Assembly: GCA_023411555.1 (NCBI GenBank) | Contig: JAEYOQ010000010.1 | Span: forward strand, 1 to 56,669 | Direction of reading: 5' to 3' | DNA: 56,669 nucleotides | Origin: Bacillota bacterium | Lineage (GTDB): Bacteria > Bacillota > Clostridia > Lachnospirales > Lachnospiraceae | Shown: positions 14,181 to 22,372 of the stretch, in pieces | Layout of the letters: each line of letters starts with the position of its first letter | Numbering within the stretch: the first letter of the stretch is position 1 | Made by a program: the position numbers and the translations under genes | Notes under the pieces: generated by a model | Database searches by the model: none | What the model saw: only the letters and a program-made list of their open reading frames with translations | Told to the model about the DNA's origin: nothing

Positions 14181-15290
14181 ATGGAACAGGTACATTATCG
14201 GTATTGGTTGGCCAATTTAAACCAAATAGGAATTAAGAAGATAGAACTACTGCTGGACATCTATGGCTCAGCGGAAGAGATATTTAGGACATCCAAGGAT
14301 GAGCTATATTTGCATAAAAAGGACGGGGCCTTTGTTGAATTGATAAAAGATAAGGATATTGAGACAATTTGCTCAAATAGGGATAGGAATTCGATAATCG
14401 ATAAATATAATAAACTGATAAGTAGTGGTGCTACTTTTATATCAAGAGAGGACCAAGCCTATCCGGATAAATTGCGGAATATTTACGCAGCACCTTATGC
14501 ACTTTACCTGAAGGGCAGGCTTCCTGAGAAGGGAGATAGGGTAATCGCTGTCGTGGGTGCGAGAGATTGCTCTCCATACGGTATAGAAATGACAAAGTAC
14601 ATAGCAGGAGCCATCGCTAAGGAAGGAGTGCATGTTATCAGTGGATTGGCAAGAGGAGTGGATGCTTATGCACATCAGGGTGCACTGTCGGTAGGTGGGA
14701 TAACCTATGCTGTTCTTGGATGTGGGATTGATATCTGCTATCCAAGAGAACATATCGACTTGTACATGGATATTCAGAGAGAGGGAGGGAACATAAGTGA
14801 ATATGCACCGGGTATGAAACCTCTTGCGGGAAACTTTCCGATGAGAAACCGCATTATCGCTGGGTTGAGTGATGGTATAGTAGTTATTGAGGCGAAAGAA
14901 AAAAGTGGTTCCCTTATTACAGTCGATTACGGGCTTGATCAGGGAAAGGATATCTATGCGCTGCCGGGAAGAGCTACAGATCGCTTGAGCGAAGGCTGTA
15001 ATAATCTGATTAAGTTAGGAGCGAAGCTGATCACATCGCCGAAGGATATCCTGGAGGATTTAATTCCGGGGTATTATGGTAAAAGTAGTCGGGAGATGAA
15101 TATCAGCTTAACGGATGAATATCAGAATAGGGTATATTCCTGCCTTGATTCGGATCCGAAACATATTGAGGAGATAGCCATGCTTACTGGGCTACCCGTT
15201 GAACATATTCTGGAACCGCTGTTGCTACTAGAGCTTCAGGGTATGATTTGTCAGACAATAAAGAATTTTTATTGTAAGCAGCCGGTCTAA
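14181..15290 (+). CDS. dprA: DNA processing protein DprA (Smf)
   Basis: DprA binds incoming single-stranded DNA in the cytoplasm, protects it and loads RecA during transformation; it is also kept by many bacteria not known to be competent. GGAAGGGAT precedes ATG 14181. The 369 residues show an N-terminal helical (SAM/HhH-like) domain to about 70, the Rossmann-type core with VIAVVGARDCSPYG, VISGLARGVDAYAHQGAL, YAVLGCGIDICYPREH and GNFPMRNRIIAGLSDGIVV, and a C-terminal winged helix (about 310-365). Length is normal. It follows comM as in many Clostridia, so the mobile element lies inside a transformation-related locus. Confidence 0.97.
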   Translation: MEQVHYRYWLANLNQIGIKKIELLLDIYGSAEEIFRTSKDELYLHKKDGAFVELIKDKDIETICSNRDRNSIIDKYNKLISSGATFISREDQAYPDKLRNIYAAPYALYLKGRLPEKGDRVIAVVGARDCSPYGIEMTKYIAGAIAKEGVHVISGLARGVDAYAHQGALSVGGITYAVLGCGIDICYPREHIDLYMDIQREGGNISEYAPGMKPLAGNFPMRNRIIAGLSDGIVVIEAKEKSGSLITVDYGLDQGKDIYALPGRATDRLSEGCNNLIKLGAKLITSPKDILEDLIPGYYGKSSREMNISLTDEYQNRVYSCLDSDPKHIEEIAMLTGLPVEHILEPLLLLELQGMICQTIKNFYCKQPV

Positions 15291-15528
15291 AAAAGATGGC
15301 CGACAATACTAAACACCTTAACTGTAGCATATATTTTGTCTCAAAGGAGGTTGTTACGAGGACTTAGTGATCGGCTAAACTTCATACTGAAAAGGGCGGC
15401 TTATAAAGTTGGTGTAATAAATTGTACATGTTAGGGGTAGAATGAGTTACAGCATAAAGGATGATAAAACACTATTTCTTGAATTTATGAACAATTTATA
15501 GACGTTTTGAAAAAAAATAATAAACTTC

Positions 15529-15557
15529 TTGAAAAAGATTGTAAAATAGTATATGCT
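15529..15557 (+). promoter_or_regulatory. Candidate sigma-A promoter in the dprA-topA gap
   Basis: TTGAAA (15529-15534), 17 bp, TATGCT (15552-15557). Transcription from here would pass through the 41-bp repeat array before topA. Confidence 0.4.
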
Positions 15558-15651
15558 TCTCTATGTTTGGAGCCAAACCCATCAGGAAAAGCCTATTTAT
15601 AGGTTTATTTATTTACTTGCTTCATGAATGCTCCTAATCTAATTTTTATTG

Positions 15652-15776
15652 ATACTTGCTTCACAAAATATCTGCGAAGCTGATATTTTTGAATACTTGC
15701 TTCACAAAATATCTGCGAAGCTGATATTTTTGAATACCTGATTCACAAAATATCTGCGAAGCTGATATTTTTGAAT
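15652..15776. repeat. Three 41-bp tandem repeats, each a hairpin
   Basis: The unit starting ATACTTGCTTCACAAAATAT repeats with a period of 41 bp from 15652, 15693 and 15734; the third copy has a few changes. Each unit contains AAAATATC/GATATTTT, an 8-bp stem followed by an extra T so that it resembles a terminator, and an alternative GCTTC/GAAGC pairing that crosses it. The copies fill the gap before topA. They are direct repeats, unlike a CRISPR they have no unique spacers. Confidence 0.85.
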
Positions 15777-15782
15777 ATACAG

Positions 15783-15815
15783 TTAATGAAAACCTACAAG
15801 GCTGGCTTTCGTTAA
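15783..15815. repeat. Hairpin related to the 26790 array
   Basis: TTAATGAAA (15783-15791) pairs with TTTCGTTAA (15807-15815), with one G-T pair. Stem sequence and 33-base size match the four tandem hairpins before fliK. It follows directly after the 41-bp array in the topA upstream region; apart from these elements the 652-base gap 15291-15942 shows no ORF I can support. Confidence 0.65.
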
Positions 15816-15942
15816 TATCCTTAATAACTTCTGATAATTATGGCTGTCAGACAAAACATGTATTTTGATATGTATGAGAAAATGGATTGAACAGTAATAA
15901 TTAGCGTAATATTTAAAATAAAGAAATGAGGGGACACATTTA

Positions 15943-18000
15943 ATGCCAAAATATCTTGTGATAGTAGAATCTCCGGCAAAGGCTAAAACTATTAAGAAAT
16001 TTCTCGGTGCAAATTATGAGGTTCTTGCATCGAATGGCCATGTAAGGGATTTGCCCAAGAGCCAATTGGGGTTTGATATAGAAAATGACTTTGAACCAAA
16101 GTACATTACAATTCGTGGCAAAGGGGATCTGCTTGCCAAGCTCCGCAAGGAAGTAAAAAAAGCGGATAAGGTATACCTTGCAACTGACCCTGACCGTGAA
16201 GGAGAAGCAATCTCCTGGCACTTGTACCAGACCTTAAAATTACAGGAGAAGGATTCTAGCAGAATTACCTTCAATGAGATTACGAAGAATGCAGTGAAAG
16301 CCTCAATTAAACAGGCCAGGGATATCGATTTGGATTTGGTGAATGCGCAACAGGCGAGAAGAATGCTCGACCGAATGGTTGGTTATCGCATCAGTCCGCT
16401 ACTGTGGTCTAAGATAAAGCGAGGCTTGAGTGCCGGAAGAGTACAATCAGTTGCTCTTCGCCTGATTTGTGATCGTGAGGATGAGATTAATGCCTTTGTA
16501 CCAGAGGAATACTGGACTTTGGAGGCTGAATTCGATATCAAAGGGAAGAAGAAGCCGCTTATAGCTAAGCTTAGCGGGTCAAAAAAGGAAATCCGTAACG
16601 AAGCTGAAATGAATGACATTGTTAAGCAGCTAGAGAATGCAGTTTTTGCGATCAGTGAAATTAAGAAGAGCGAACGTATTCGTAAAGCACCTCTGCCGTT
16701 CACCACAAGTACGCTTCAGCAGGAAGCAGCTAAGGCGTTAAATTTTTCAACTCAGAAGACAATGCAGTTGGCACAGCAGCTATATGAGGGTGTAGATATT
16801 AAAGGGCATGGAACCGTGGGTTTGATTACCTATCTGCGTACCGACTCTGTTCGTATCAGTGACGAAGCAGATCTAGCTGCAAAGCAGTTCATTAAGGAAA
16901 AATTCGGAGAGAATTTTGTCGCTCTGGAAGAAAACCAGGGGCGGACGGGTAAGAAGATACAGGATGCTCATGAAGCAATCCGTCCTACCTATGTAGAGTT
17001 TACACCGGAAGAGATTAAGCAAAGCTTAAATAGAGACCAGTATCGTTTGTATCAATTGATTTGGAAACGCTTCATCGCCAGTCGAATGCAGCCAGCAAAA
17101 TATGAAACAACAACGATTAAGATAGAAGCGAATGCGCTGAAGTTTTCGTCCTCCGCCTCAAGACTTGTTTTTGATGGCTTTATGAGTGTCTATATACCGG
17201 AGGAAGAGGAAGAGGATATGGGTACCTCCTTTGATAACTTGAAGGAGGGAGATAAGCTACCTTTGGCCAAACTGGATAAAAGTCAACATTTCACCCAGCC
17301 ACCTGCGCACTATACTGAGGCGTCTCTGGTAAAGATGCTGGAGGAATTAGGAATCGGGCGTCCCAGTACCTATGCCCCGACGATTACGACCATCATTGCA
17401 AGGCGATATGTTATTAAGGAAAATAAAAATCTATATGTAACTGAGCTTGGTGAAGCGGTGAATAATATCATGAAGGCTGCTTTTTCCAGTATTGTGGATG
17501 TAAACTTCACAGCGAATATGGAATCTCTATTAGACTGCGTTGAAGATGGTACTGTAAACTGGAAGACGATTATCAGCAATTTCTACCCTGATCTGGAAGA
17601 AGCAGTAACACAGGCCCATAATATGTTGGATAAGATACAAATTCAAGATGAGGTATCGGATGAGATTTGTGAGGAATGTGGTAGGAATATGGTGATTAAA
17701 TATGGCCCTCACGGTAAATTCCTGGCATGTCCCGGCTTCCCTGAATGTAAAAAGACAAAGCCCTATCTCGAGAAGATTGGAGTTGAATGTCCTTATTGTG
17801 GAAGCGATGTTGTTATCAGAAAGACGAAAAAAGGAAGAAAATATTTTGGTTGTATCAATAACCCGGATTGTGAATTTATGACCTGGCAGAAGCCCTCGAG
17901 TATTCGATGTGAAAAATGTGGCGGTCTTCTTCTGGAAAAGGGTAATAAACTGGTTTGTGATAATGATAAATGTGGATTTGTTAAGGTGAAGGAAGCGTAA
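15943..18000 (+). CDS. topA: DNA topoisomerase I (type IA)
   Basis: TopA relaxes negative supercoils by cutting one strand through a 5'-phosphotyrosine. ATGAGGGG precedes ATG 15943. The 685 residues have the Toprim domain (YLVIVESPAKAKTIKKFL with E9; ATDPDREGE with D82, D84, E86), the catalytic Y297 in GLITYLRTDSVR, and a C-terminal tail of zinc ribbons (ICEECG...CPGFPECK, CPYCG...CINNPDC, CEKCG...CDNDKC). Size and order are normal for Firmicutes. The gene lies between dprA and codY, as in many Clostridia; hairpin repeats upstream may tune its expression. Confidence 0.98.
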   Translation: MPKYLVIVESPAKAKTIKKFLGANYEVLASNGHVRDLPKSQLGFDIENDFEPKYITIRGKGDLLAKLRKEVKKADKVYLATDPDREGEAISWHLYQTLKLQEKDSSRITFNEITKNAVKASIKQARDIDLDLVNAQQARRMLDRMVGYRISPLLWSKIKRGLSAGRVQSVALRLICDREDEINAFVPEEYWTLEAEFDIKGKKKPLIAKLSGSKKEIRNEAEMNDIVKQLENAVFAISEIKKSERIRKAPLPFTTSTLQQEAAKALNFSTQKTMQLAQQLYEGVDIKGHGTVGLITYLRTDSVRISDEADLAAKQFIKEKFGENFVALEENQGRTGKKIQDAHEAIRPTYVEFTPEEIKQSLNRDQYRLYQLIWKRFIASRMQPAKYETTTIKIEANALKFSSSASRLVFDGFMSVYIPEEEEEDMGTSFDNLKEGDKLPLAKLDKSQHFTQPPAHYTEASLVKMLEELGIGRPSTYAPTITTIIARRYVIKENKNLYVTELGEAVNNIMKAAFSSIVDVNFTANMESLLDCVEDGTVNWKTIISNFYPDLEEAVTQAHNMLDKIQIQDEVSDEICEECGRNMVIKYGPHGKFLACPGFPECKKTKPYLEKIGVECPYCGSDVVIRKTKKGRKYFGCINNPDCEFMTWQKPSSIRCEKCGGLLLEKGNKLVCDNDKCGFVKVKEA

Positions 18001-18118
18001 AATAACGGATTATTTTTCAAATTGTGACAAAATATAATGTTTTTTTCGAAAATATGGGAAATTGGACATAAAAATTAAAAATTATAAAGTAATGTGTGTC
18101 AAAATAACGATTAACCTA

Positions 18119-18147
18119 TTGTTTTTGGTGATAATTTGTGATAAAAT
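18119..18147 (+). promoter_or_regulatory. Candidate promoter of codY
   Basis: TTGTTT (18119-18124), 17 bp, TAAAAT (18142-18147). The transcript would start near 18154 and carry a leader of about 158 nt with a perfect 9-bp inverted repeat (AGTACAATT 18157-18165 with AATTGTACT 18222-18230). Confidence 0.5.
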
Positions 18148-18288
18148 TGAAAAGGTAGTACAATTAAAGACTATTTTGAAGAAACGGGAATTGTCCAAGA
18201 ATTCATTATATATGATTTCTGAATTGTACTGTCTTCTTCCATGGATACTGAAAGAGATAGCATAGTGTTATTGGAACCTGGAGGATAT

Positions 18289-18312
18289 ATGATAGCTGGG
18301 AGGACTATGTAA
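18289..18312 (+). CDS. Short upstream ORF coupled to codY (MIAGRTM)
   Basis: CTGGAGGAT (about 18279-18287) is followed at 18289 by ATG ATA GCT GGG AGG ACT ATG TAA. The stop shares its last A with the codY ATG (TAATG), and the codY ribosome binding site GGGAGG lies inside this mini-frame. The layout suggests translational coupling or control of codY by ribosomes on the leader. Whether the spacing of four to six bases gives real translation is untested. Confidence 0.4.
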   Translation: MIAGRTM

Positions 18313-19082
18313 TGAGCGTACAATTGCTGGATAAAACAAGAAAGATCAACAACCTGCTGCATAATAATAATTCGCATAAGGTGGTATTTAATGACATCTG
18401 TGTGGTCTTAAGCGAAATACTTGCATCCAATGTTTTAGTAATCAGCCGTAAGGGAAAGGTGCTTGGTGTCAAGAATCGTAGTGATATCACTGAGATTAAG
18501 GAATTAATCAAGGATGCAGTAGGAAGACATATAGATGGTTTGTTGAATGAAAGATTATTGAATATATTATCAACAAAAGAAAATGTTAATTTAAGAACCT
18601 TAGGTTTTGAATTTGATAATGTTGACACATATCAAGCGATTATTACGCCGATTGATATTGCAGGTGAGAGATTAGGTACTCTGTTCTTGTATAAGAATGG
18701 TCCACAATATACATTAGATGACATTATCTTGAGTGAGTACGGTACTACGGTGGTCGGACTGGAGATGATGCGCTCTGTTAATGAGGAGAATGCAGAAGAG
18801 AATAGAAAGGTTCAGATTGTTAGATCAGCAATCAGTACTCTATCTTTCTCGGAGTTGGAGGCAATTACCCATATCTTTGAAGAATTAAAGGGGAATGAAG
18901 GAATACTGGTCGCTAGTAAGATAGCAGACCGTGTAGGAATTACCAGATCTGTTATTGTAAATGCGCTACGTAAGTTTGAGAGCGCTGGTGTCATTGAATC
19001 TCGATCTTCTGGCATGAAAGGGACCTATATAAGGGTACTCAATGATGTCGTATTTGAAGAACTTAAAAACTTGAATAATTAA
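18312..19082 (+). CDS. codY: CodY, GTP/branched-chain amino acid sensing regulator
   Basis: CodY represses nutrient-acquisition, motility and other genes when isoleucine, leucine, valine and GTP are abundant. The 256-residue protein has the N-terminal GAF-type sensing domain (residues 1-155, MSVQLLDKTRKINNLLHNN...) and the C-terminal winged helix-turn-helix near 200-225 (ASKIADRVGITRSVIVNALRKFESAGVIESRS), which is the most conserved part of the family. GGGAGG (18298-18303) supports ATG 18312. It stands immediately before the flagellar cluster, separated by a terminator, and could regulate it. Family assignment is firm; targets here are inferred. Confidence 0.97.
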   Translation: MSVQLLDKTRKINNLLHNNNSHKVVFNDICVVLSEILASNVLVISRKGKVLGVKNRSDITEIKELIKDAVGRHIDGLLNERLLNILSTKENVNLRTLGFEFDNVDTYQAIITPIDIAGERLGTLFLYKNGPQYTLDDIILSEYGTTVVGLEMMRSVNEENAEENRKVQIVRSAISTLSFSELEAITHIFEELKGNEGILVASKIADRVGITRSVIVNALRKFESAGVIESRSSGMKGTYIRVLNDVVFEELKNLNN

Positions 19083-19102
19083 ATATAAAAGGAAAAGATA
19101 GT

Positions 19103-19140
19103 AAAAAGGATTTGTGAGCAATATCTCATAAGTCCTTTTT
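19103..19140 (+). terminator. Terminator after codY
   Basis: AAAAAGGATTTGTGAG pairs with CTCATAAGTCCTTTTT (minor mismatches), ending in T5. It isolates codY from the flagellar cluster. Confidence 0.82.
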
Positions 19141-19364
19141 GCGCTATTTGGGATAAAATTAACAGAGAATGTGAATTGAAGTTAAAGGGTGCCCTTCTAA
19201 CAATATCCTATATAAGTATATTTTAGTATAATTATTAATTTTATAATATTACTATAGGAGTAATTATTTGCTAGGAATCAAAGATAATCTTCATCTGAAT
19301 TACTACATGTTACCCCATTATTATACAAGGTATAGTATAATTCTACTATTTTTTCAAATATATC

Positions 19365-19392
19365 TTGTGTTTTTTAAAATATTAATTATAAT
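19365..19392 (+). promoter_or_regulatory. Candidate promoter of the fla/che cluster
   Basis: TTGTGT (19365-19370), 16 bp, TATAAT (19387-19392), 20 bases ahead of AGGAGGGG. Another TATAAT at 19336-19341 has no good -35. The rest of the 334-base gap 19083-19416 after the codY terminator shows no ORF. Confidence 0.45.
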
Positions 19393-19416
19393 TATGTTAT
19401 ATAGGAGGGGTGCAAA

Positions 19417-19803
19417 ATGATAGGCTCTAACGCATTTAATTACATTAACTTGCTGGATAAGGCAGCTGATGCAAGCTGGAAACGTAACGAAGTGATAGTG
19501 AATAATATTGCCAATGTAAATACGCCCGGATATAAGAGAAAGGATGTTCAATTCGAATCCTATCTGATGTCGGCTTTGCTCGGAGATGATTCTTTGGATA
19601 AGAGGGTGGGAGAAGCCAATCTGAAAGCCCTAGATGCGACTGTATATACCGATAATGTAAATCTGAGTTTCCGTCTGGATGGTAATAATGTGGATATCGA
19701 TACGGAATCTGCGAATCTGGCTGAGAATCAGATACGTTATTATTCTCTTATGGATTCGATGACACAGGAGTTTAGTCGACTTAAAACGGTTTTGGCAAAA
19801 TAG
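19417..19803 (+). CDS. flgB: Flagellar proximal rod protein FlgB
   Basis: FlgB polymerises in the periplasm/cell-wall zone as part of the proximal rod joining the MS ring to the distal rod. AGGAGGGG precedes ATG 19417. The 128 residues show the flg_bb_rod N-terminus (MIGSNAFNYINLLDKAADASWKR...NNIANVNTPGYKRKDVQFES), the motif shared by rod and hook proteins, and the helical end typical of FlgB. First gene of the cluster; a hairpin with a T-tract separates it from flgC. Confidence 0.95.
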   Translation: MIGSNAFNYINLLDKAADASWKRNEVIVNNIANVNTPGYKRKDVQFESYLMSALLGDDSLDKRVGEANLKALDATVYTDNVNLSFRLDGNNVDIDTESANLAENQIRYYSLMDSMTQEFSRLKTVLAK

Positions 19804-19804
19804 T

Positions 19805-19880
19805 ATAAGGGTGCAAGAGTGAATATGACCTACTACTTCATATTTGCGTATCGGATATTGGAGCGATGCACCCTTATTTT
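19805..19880 (+). terminator. Terminator-like hairpin between flgB and flgC
   Basis: ATAAGGGTGCA (19805-19815) pairs with TGCACCCTTAT (19867-19877) and meets TTTT; an inner stem forms from AATATGA/TCATATT. It could attenuate transcription inside the operon. Confidence 0.6.
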
Positions 19881-19921
19881 GATGAAATTTAATTCATAAT
19901 GGTATGAAAGGAGATGGAAAA

Positions 19922-20359
19922 ATGTCTTTTATGAATGGTATGAATGTCAGCGCCAGCGGTATGACCGCGCAAAGACTGAGGATGGACATTATTTCGCAGA
20001 ATATTGCGAATGTTAATACGACGCGAGACGAGAATGGCAATGTGTATCGTCGTAAGGCGGTAGTGTTTTCGGAAAAGGATGTTACTCCTTTCGGAGACAT
20101 ACTGATGAAGACTGCAGGAACTGCCGGAAACGGAGTTAAGGTAACGAAGATACTGGAGGATACGGAATCGGCAATGAGACAAGTATATGATCCCTCTCAC
20201 CCAGATGCGGATGAAAATGGTTATGTTTCTTATCCTAATGTGAATGTGGTTCAAGAGATGACAGATATGATTGATGCGAGTCGATCTTACGAGGCTAATG
20301 TAACAGCTTTCAATGCTACGAAGAATATGGCCTTAAAGGGTCTTGAATTAGGGAAATAG
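19922..20359 (+). CDS. flgC: Flagellar proximal rod protein FlgC
   Basis: AAAGGAGATGG (19907-19917) supports ATG 19922; an in-frame ATG at 19904 overlaps that site and is rejected. The 145-residue product has the rod N-terminus (FMNGMNVSASGMTAQRLRMDIISQNIANVNT) and the C-terminal D0 helix (VVQEMTDMIDASRSYEANVTAFNATKNMALKGLELGK) characteristic of FlgC. It is exported by the flagellar type III apparatus and co-assembles with FlgB, FlgF/FlgG and FliE. Confidence 0.96.
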   Translation: MSFMNGMNVSASGMTAQRLRMDIISQNIANVNTTRDENGNVYRRKAVVFSEKDVTPFGDILMKTAGTAGNGVKVTKILEDTESAMRQVYDPSHPDADENGYVSYPNVNVVQEMTDMIDASRSYEANVTAFNATKNMALKGLELGK

Positions 20360-20416
20360 ATATTAAATAAGTGAAGAGAAACAGTTTCATTATAGTCTGT
20401 TTGGATGGAGAGAAAT

Positions 20417-20728
20417 ATGAATATAACTTCAATCGGTAATTTGGCGGATTTAAGTAAATACGGTGTAAATTCAGAGTCTGCGGCATCAAAGAACCGTAAT
20501 GCAACCTTTGAAAGTCTGTTTCAGGCTGCTGTTAATATGGTTAAAGAGACGAATGCTTATACGAATGAGGCTGAGGAAGCAGAGATGGCATATGCCATGG
20601 GGCTTACAGACAGTACCCATGATTTACAGGTTGCACAGCAAAAAGCTAATTTGTCATTACAATATACGGTTGCAGTCCGCAATGCGGTATTAGATGCTTA
20701 TAAAGAAATTATGAACCTACAATTCTAG
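20417..20728 (+). CDS. fliE: MS-ring/rod junction protein FliE
   Basis: The GGATGGAGAG site (20403-20412) is better placed for ATG 20417 than for the in-frame ATG 20405 that it overlaps. The 103-residue protein ends in the typical FliE helix (DLQVAQQKANLSLQYTVAVRNAVLDAYKEIMNLQF). FliE is the adaptor between the FliF ring and the rod and is the first export substrate. Order flgB-flgC-fliE-fliF is the standard one. Confidence 0.95.
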   Translation: MNITSIGNLADLSKYGVNSESAASKNRNATFESLFQAAVNMVKETNAYTNEAEEAEMAYAMGLTDSTHDLQVAQQKANLSLQYTVAVRNAVLDAYKEIMNLQF

Positions 20729-20764
20729 TAGGATTCGGTAAATAAAAACAAGGAGCTAAAGGTA

Positions 20765-22360
20765 ATGGCAGATAGATTGAAACAATTACCAAAACGATTA
20801 CTTGATTTGTGGAATAAATACACCAGTAAGCAGAAGACAATCATAATCAGTGTCTTCTGCGTCGTTGTATTAGCATTTGCACTACTGATCTTCCTGATGC
20901 AGCGGGTTGAATATGAAGTGTTGACGATTGCAGAAAGTACAAAGGATGCTAGTGAGGTGATTGAGCTTCTCAAAGGAGAGGGGATTACCTATAAGCTTGG
21001 AGAGGATCAAGTGACGGTATCGGTAGATACCAAGAATTATTCTAATGCTATTTTACTCTTAGCCAGTAACGATATGCCTTCAACTGGCTTGACTGTGGAT
21101 GAGCTGCTTAATAATAGTCTTAGTACCACCAATAGTGATCGGACTCTGAAGTTAAACCTTTACCTTCAGAATCAATTAAGAAATTATATTAAAACCATGG
21201 AAGGTGTTGAGGATGCTCAGGTTTATTATATACCTTCAGAATCTACAACATCAATTTTAAAGGAGGCGCAGGATACAAGCGCCAGTGTTTTACTGACTGT
21301 AAATAAGGATTTTCAGATGCAGACAGCAAAGACGATTGCTGAAATGGTAGCTTCTGTTATAGGAAATAAATCATCTGAGAAGATCAAGGTTGTTGATCAA
21401 GAGGGTAATCTGCTTTATGGTGGTGAACAGGATCTCTACTCCGGAAGCGCTGCATCGAATGAGGATTTCAAAGAAAGGCTTCGCAACACCTTTATCAACA
21501 ATCTGTATATGGGATTGCTGAAGAGTGGGTTTGATGATGCAGAGATTATGCCAAACCTAGTCTTTAATATGGATAAGGTGACGGAGCTATATACGGAATA
21601 TCTTCCGGCTGAGGGTCAGGATCAAGGTTTATATAGTCATAGCTATACCTATACTTCGGAGAATGCCAATACTTCTGGCGGAGGTGTACCGGGGACTAGC
21701 TCAAATGATGAAACGGATTATATGGTACAGGACTCGAATTCAACCAATGGAAGTGTGAATATTAAAGAATATGATTATTTGCCCAATGAAAGGGTTACAA
21801 ATACAGAGTTTGAAATAGGTGCTATAGTTCCGGAACAATCATCAATTAGTATTGTGCTTCGTAAGGTGATAAATTATAAGGAAGAAAATTTGGAACTGGA
21901 GGGTCTGTTGGCGGATATTTCCTTTGAAGAATATGCACTCCGAAATGACGGAAGCAGATTGGTGGCGGTAGATCCTTCCATCATTACCATGGTATCAATG
22001 GCGACTGGTATTTCGGAAGATCGTATCTCGATAACAGCCTTTGAACAGCCTGTATTTATTCCGAAGGTTGAGCAGGTCAGAAACTGGACGGATTATTTGC
22101 AGATTGTCCTTGCAGTGCTCATTGTTGGCTTATTGATATTTGTAGTATTTAAGGGTGTACGTCCTGTTGAGGTTACGGAGCTTGAGCCAGAATTGTCCGT
22201 GGAACAGCTGCTGGCTACTACGAAGGAAAATCAATCTATAGAGGATATCGAGTTTAATGAGACCTCTGAGGTTCGAAGAATGATAGAGAAGTTTGTTGAT
22301 GAAAAACCGGAAGCTGTAGCGCAGTTGTTACGTAACTGGTTAAATGAAGAGTGGAACTAA
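20765..22360 (+). CDS. fliF: MS-ring protein FliF
   Basis: FliF forms the membrane ring on which the rotor and export gate are built. AAGGAGCTAAAG precedes ATG 20765. The 531 residues have a first membrane helix at about 26-46 (IISVFCVVVLAFALLIFLM), the YscJ-like ring-building domains (EVIELLKGEGITYKLG; NLYLQNQLRNYIKTMEGVEDAQVYYI), a poorly conserved Ser/Thr/Asn-rich loop (about 290-335), the second membrane helix near 447-466, and the C-terminal FliG-binding tail (VRRMIEKFVDEKPEAVAQLLRNWLNEE). Length is normal. Confidence 0.97.
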   Translation: MADRLKQLPKRLLDLWNKYTSKQKTIIISVFCVVVLAFALLIFLMQRVEYEVLTIAESTKDASEVIELLKGEGITYKLGEDQVTVSVDTKNYSNAILLLASNDMPSTGLTVDELLNNSLSTTNSDRTLKLNLYLQNQLRNYIKTMEGVEDAQVYYIPSESTTSILKEAQDTSASVLLTVNKDFQMQTAKTIAEMVASVIGNKSSEKIKVVDQEGNLLYGGEQDLYSGSAASNEDFKERLRNTFINNLYMGLLKSGFDDAEIMPNLVFNMDKVTELYTEYLPAEGQDQGLYSHSYTYTSENANTSGGGVPGTSSNDETDYMVQDSNSTNGSVNIKEYDYLPNERVTNTEFEIGAIVPEQSSISIVLRKVINYKEENLELEGLLADISFEEYALRNDGSRLVAVDPSIITMVSMATGISEDRISITAFEQPVFIPKVEQVRNWTDYLQIVLAVLIVGLLIFVVFKGVRPVEVTELEPELSVEQLLATTKENQSIEDIEFNETSEVRRMIEKFVDEKPEAVAQLLRNWLNEEWN

Positions 22361-22372
22361 GGAGGAATTATC

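Noticed and set aside
15652..15776. CRISPR-like array from 41-bp direct repeats
   Set aside because: Copies are contiguous without spacers and only three in number.
18036..18058. CodY operator (autoregulation) in the codY leader
   Set aside because: TTTTTTCGAAAATA resembles the AATTTTCWGAAAATT box but lacks the central base and the outer arms; too weak to call.
18154..18288. Known riboswitch in the codY leader
   Set aside because: There is an inverted repeat but no conserved core of any riboswitch class that I can recognise.
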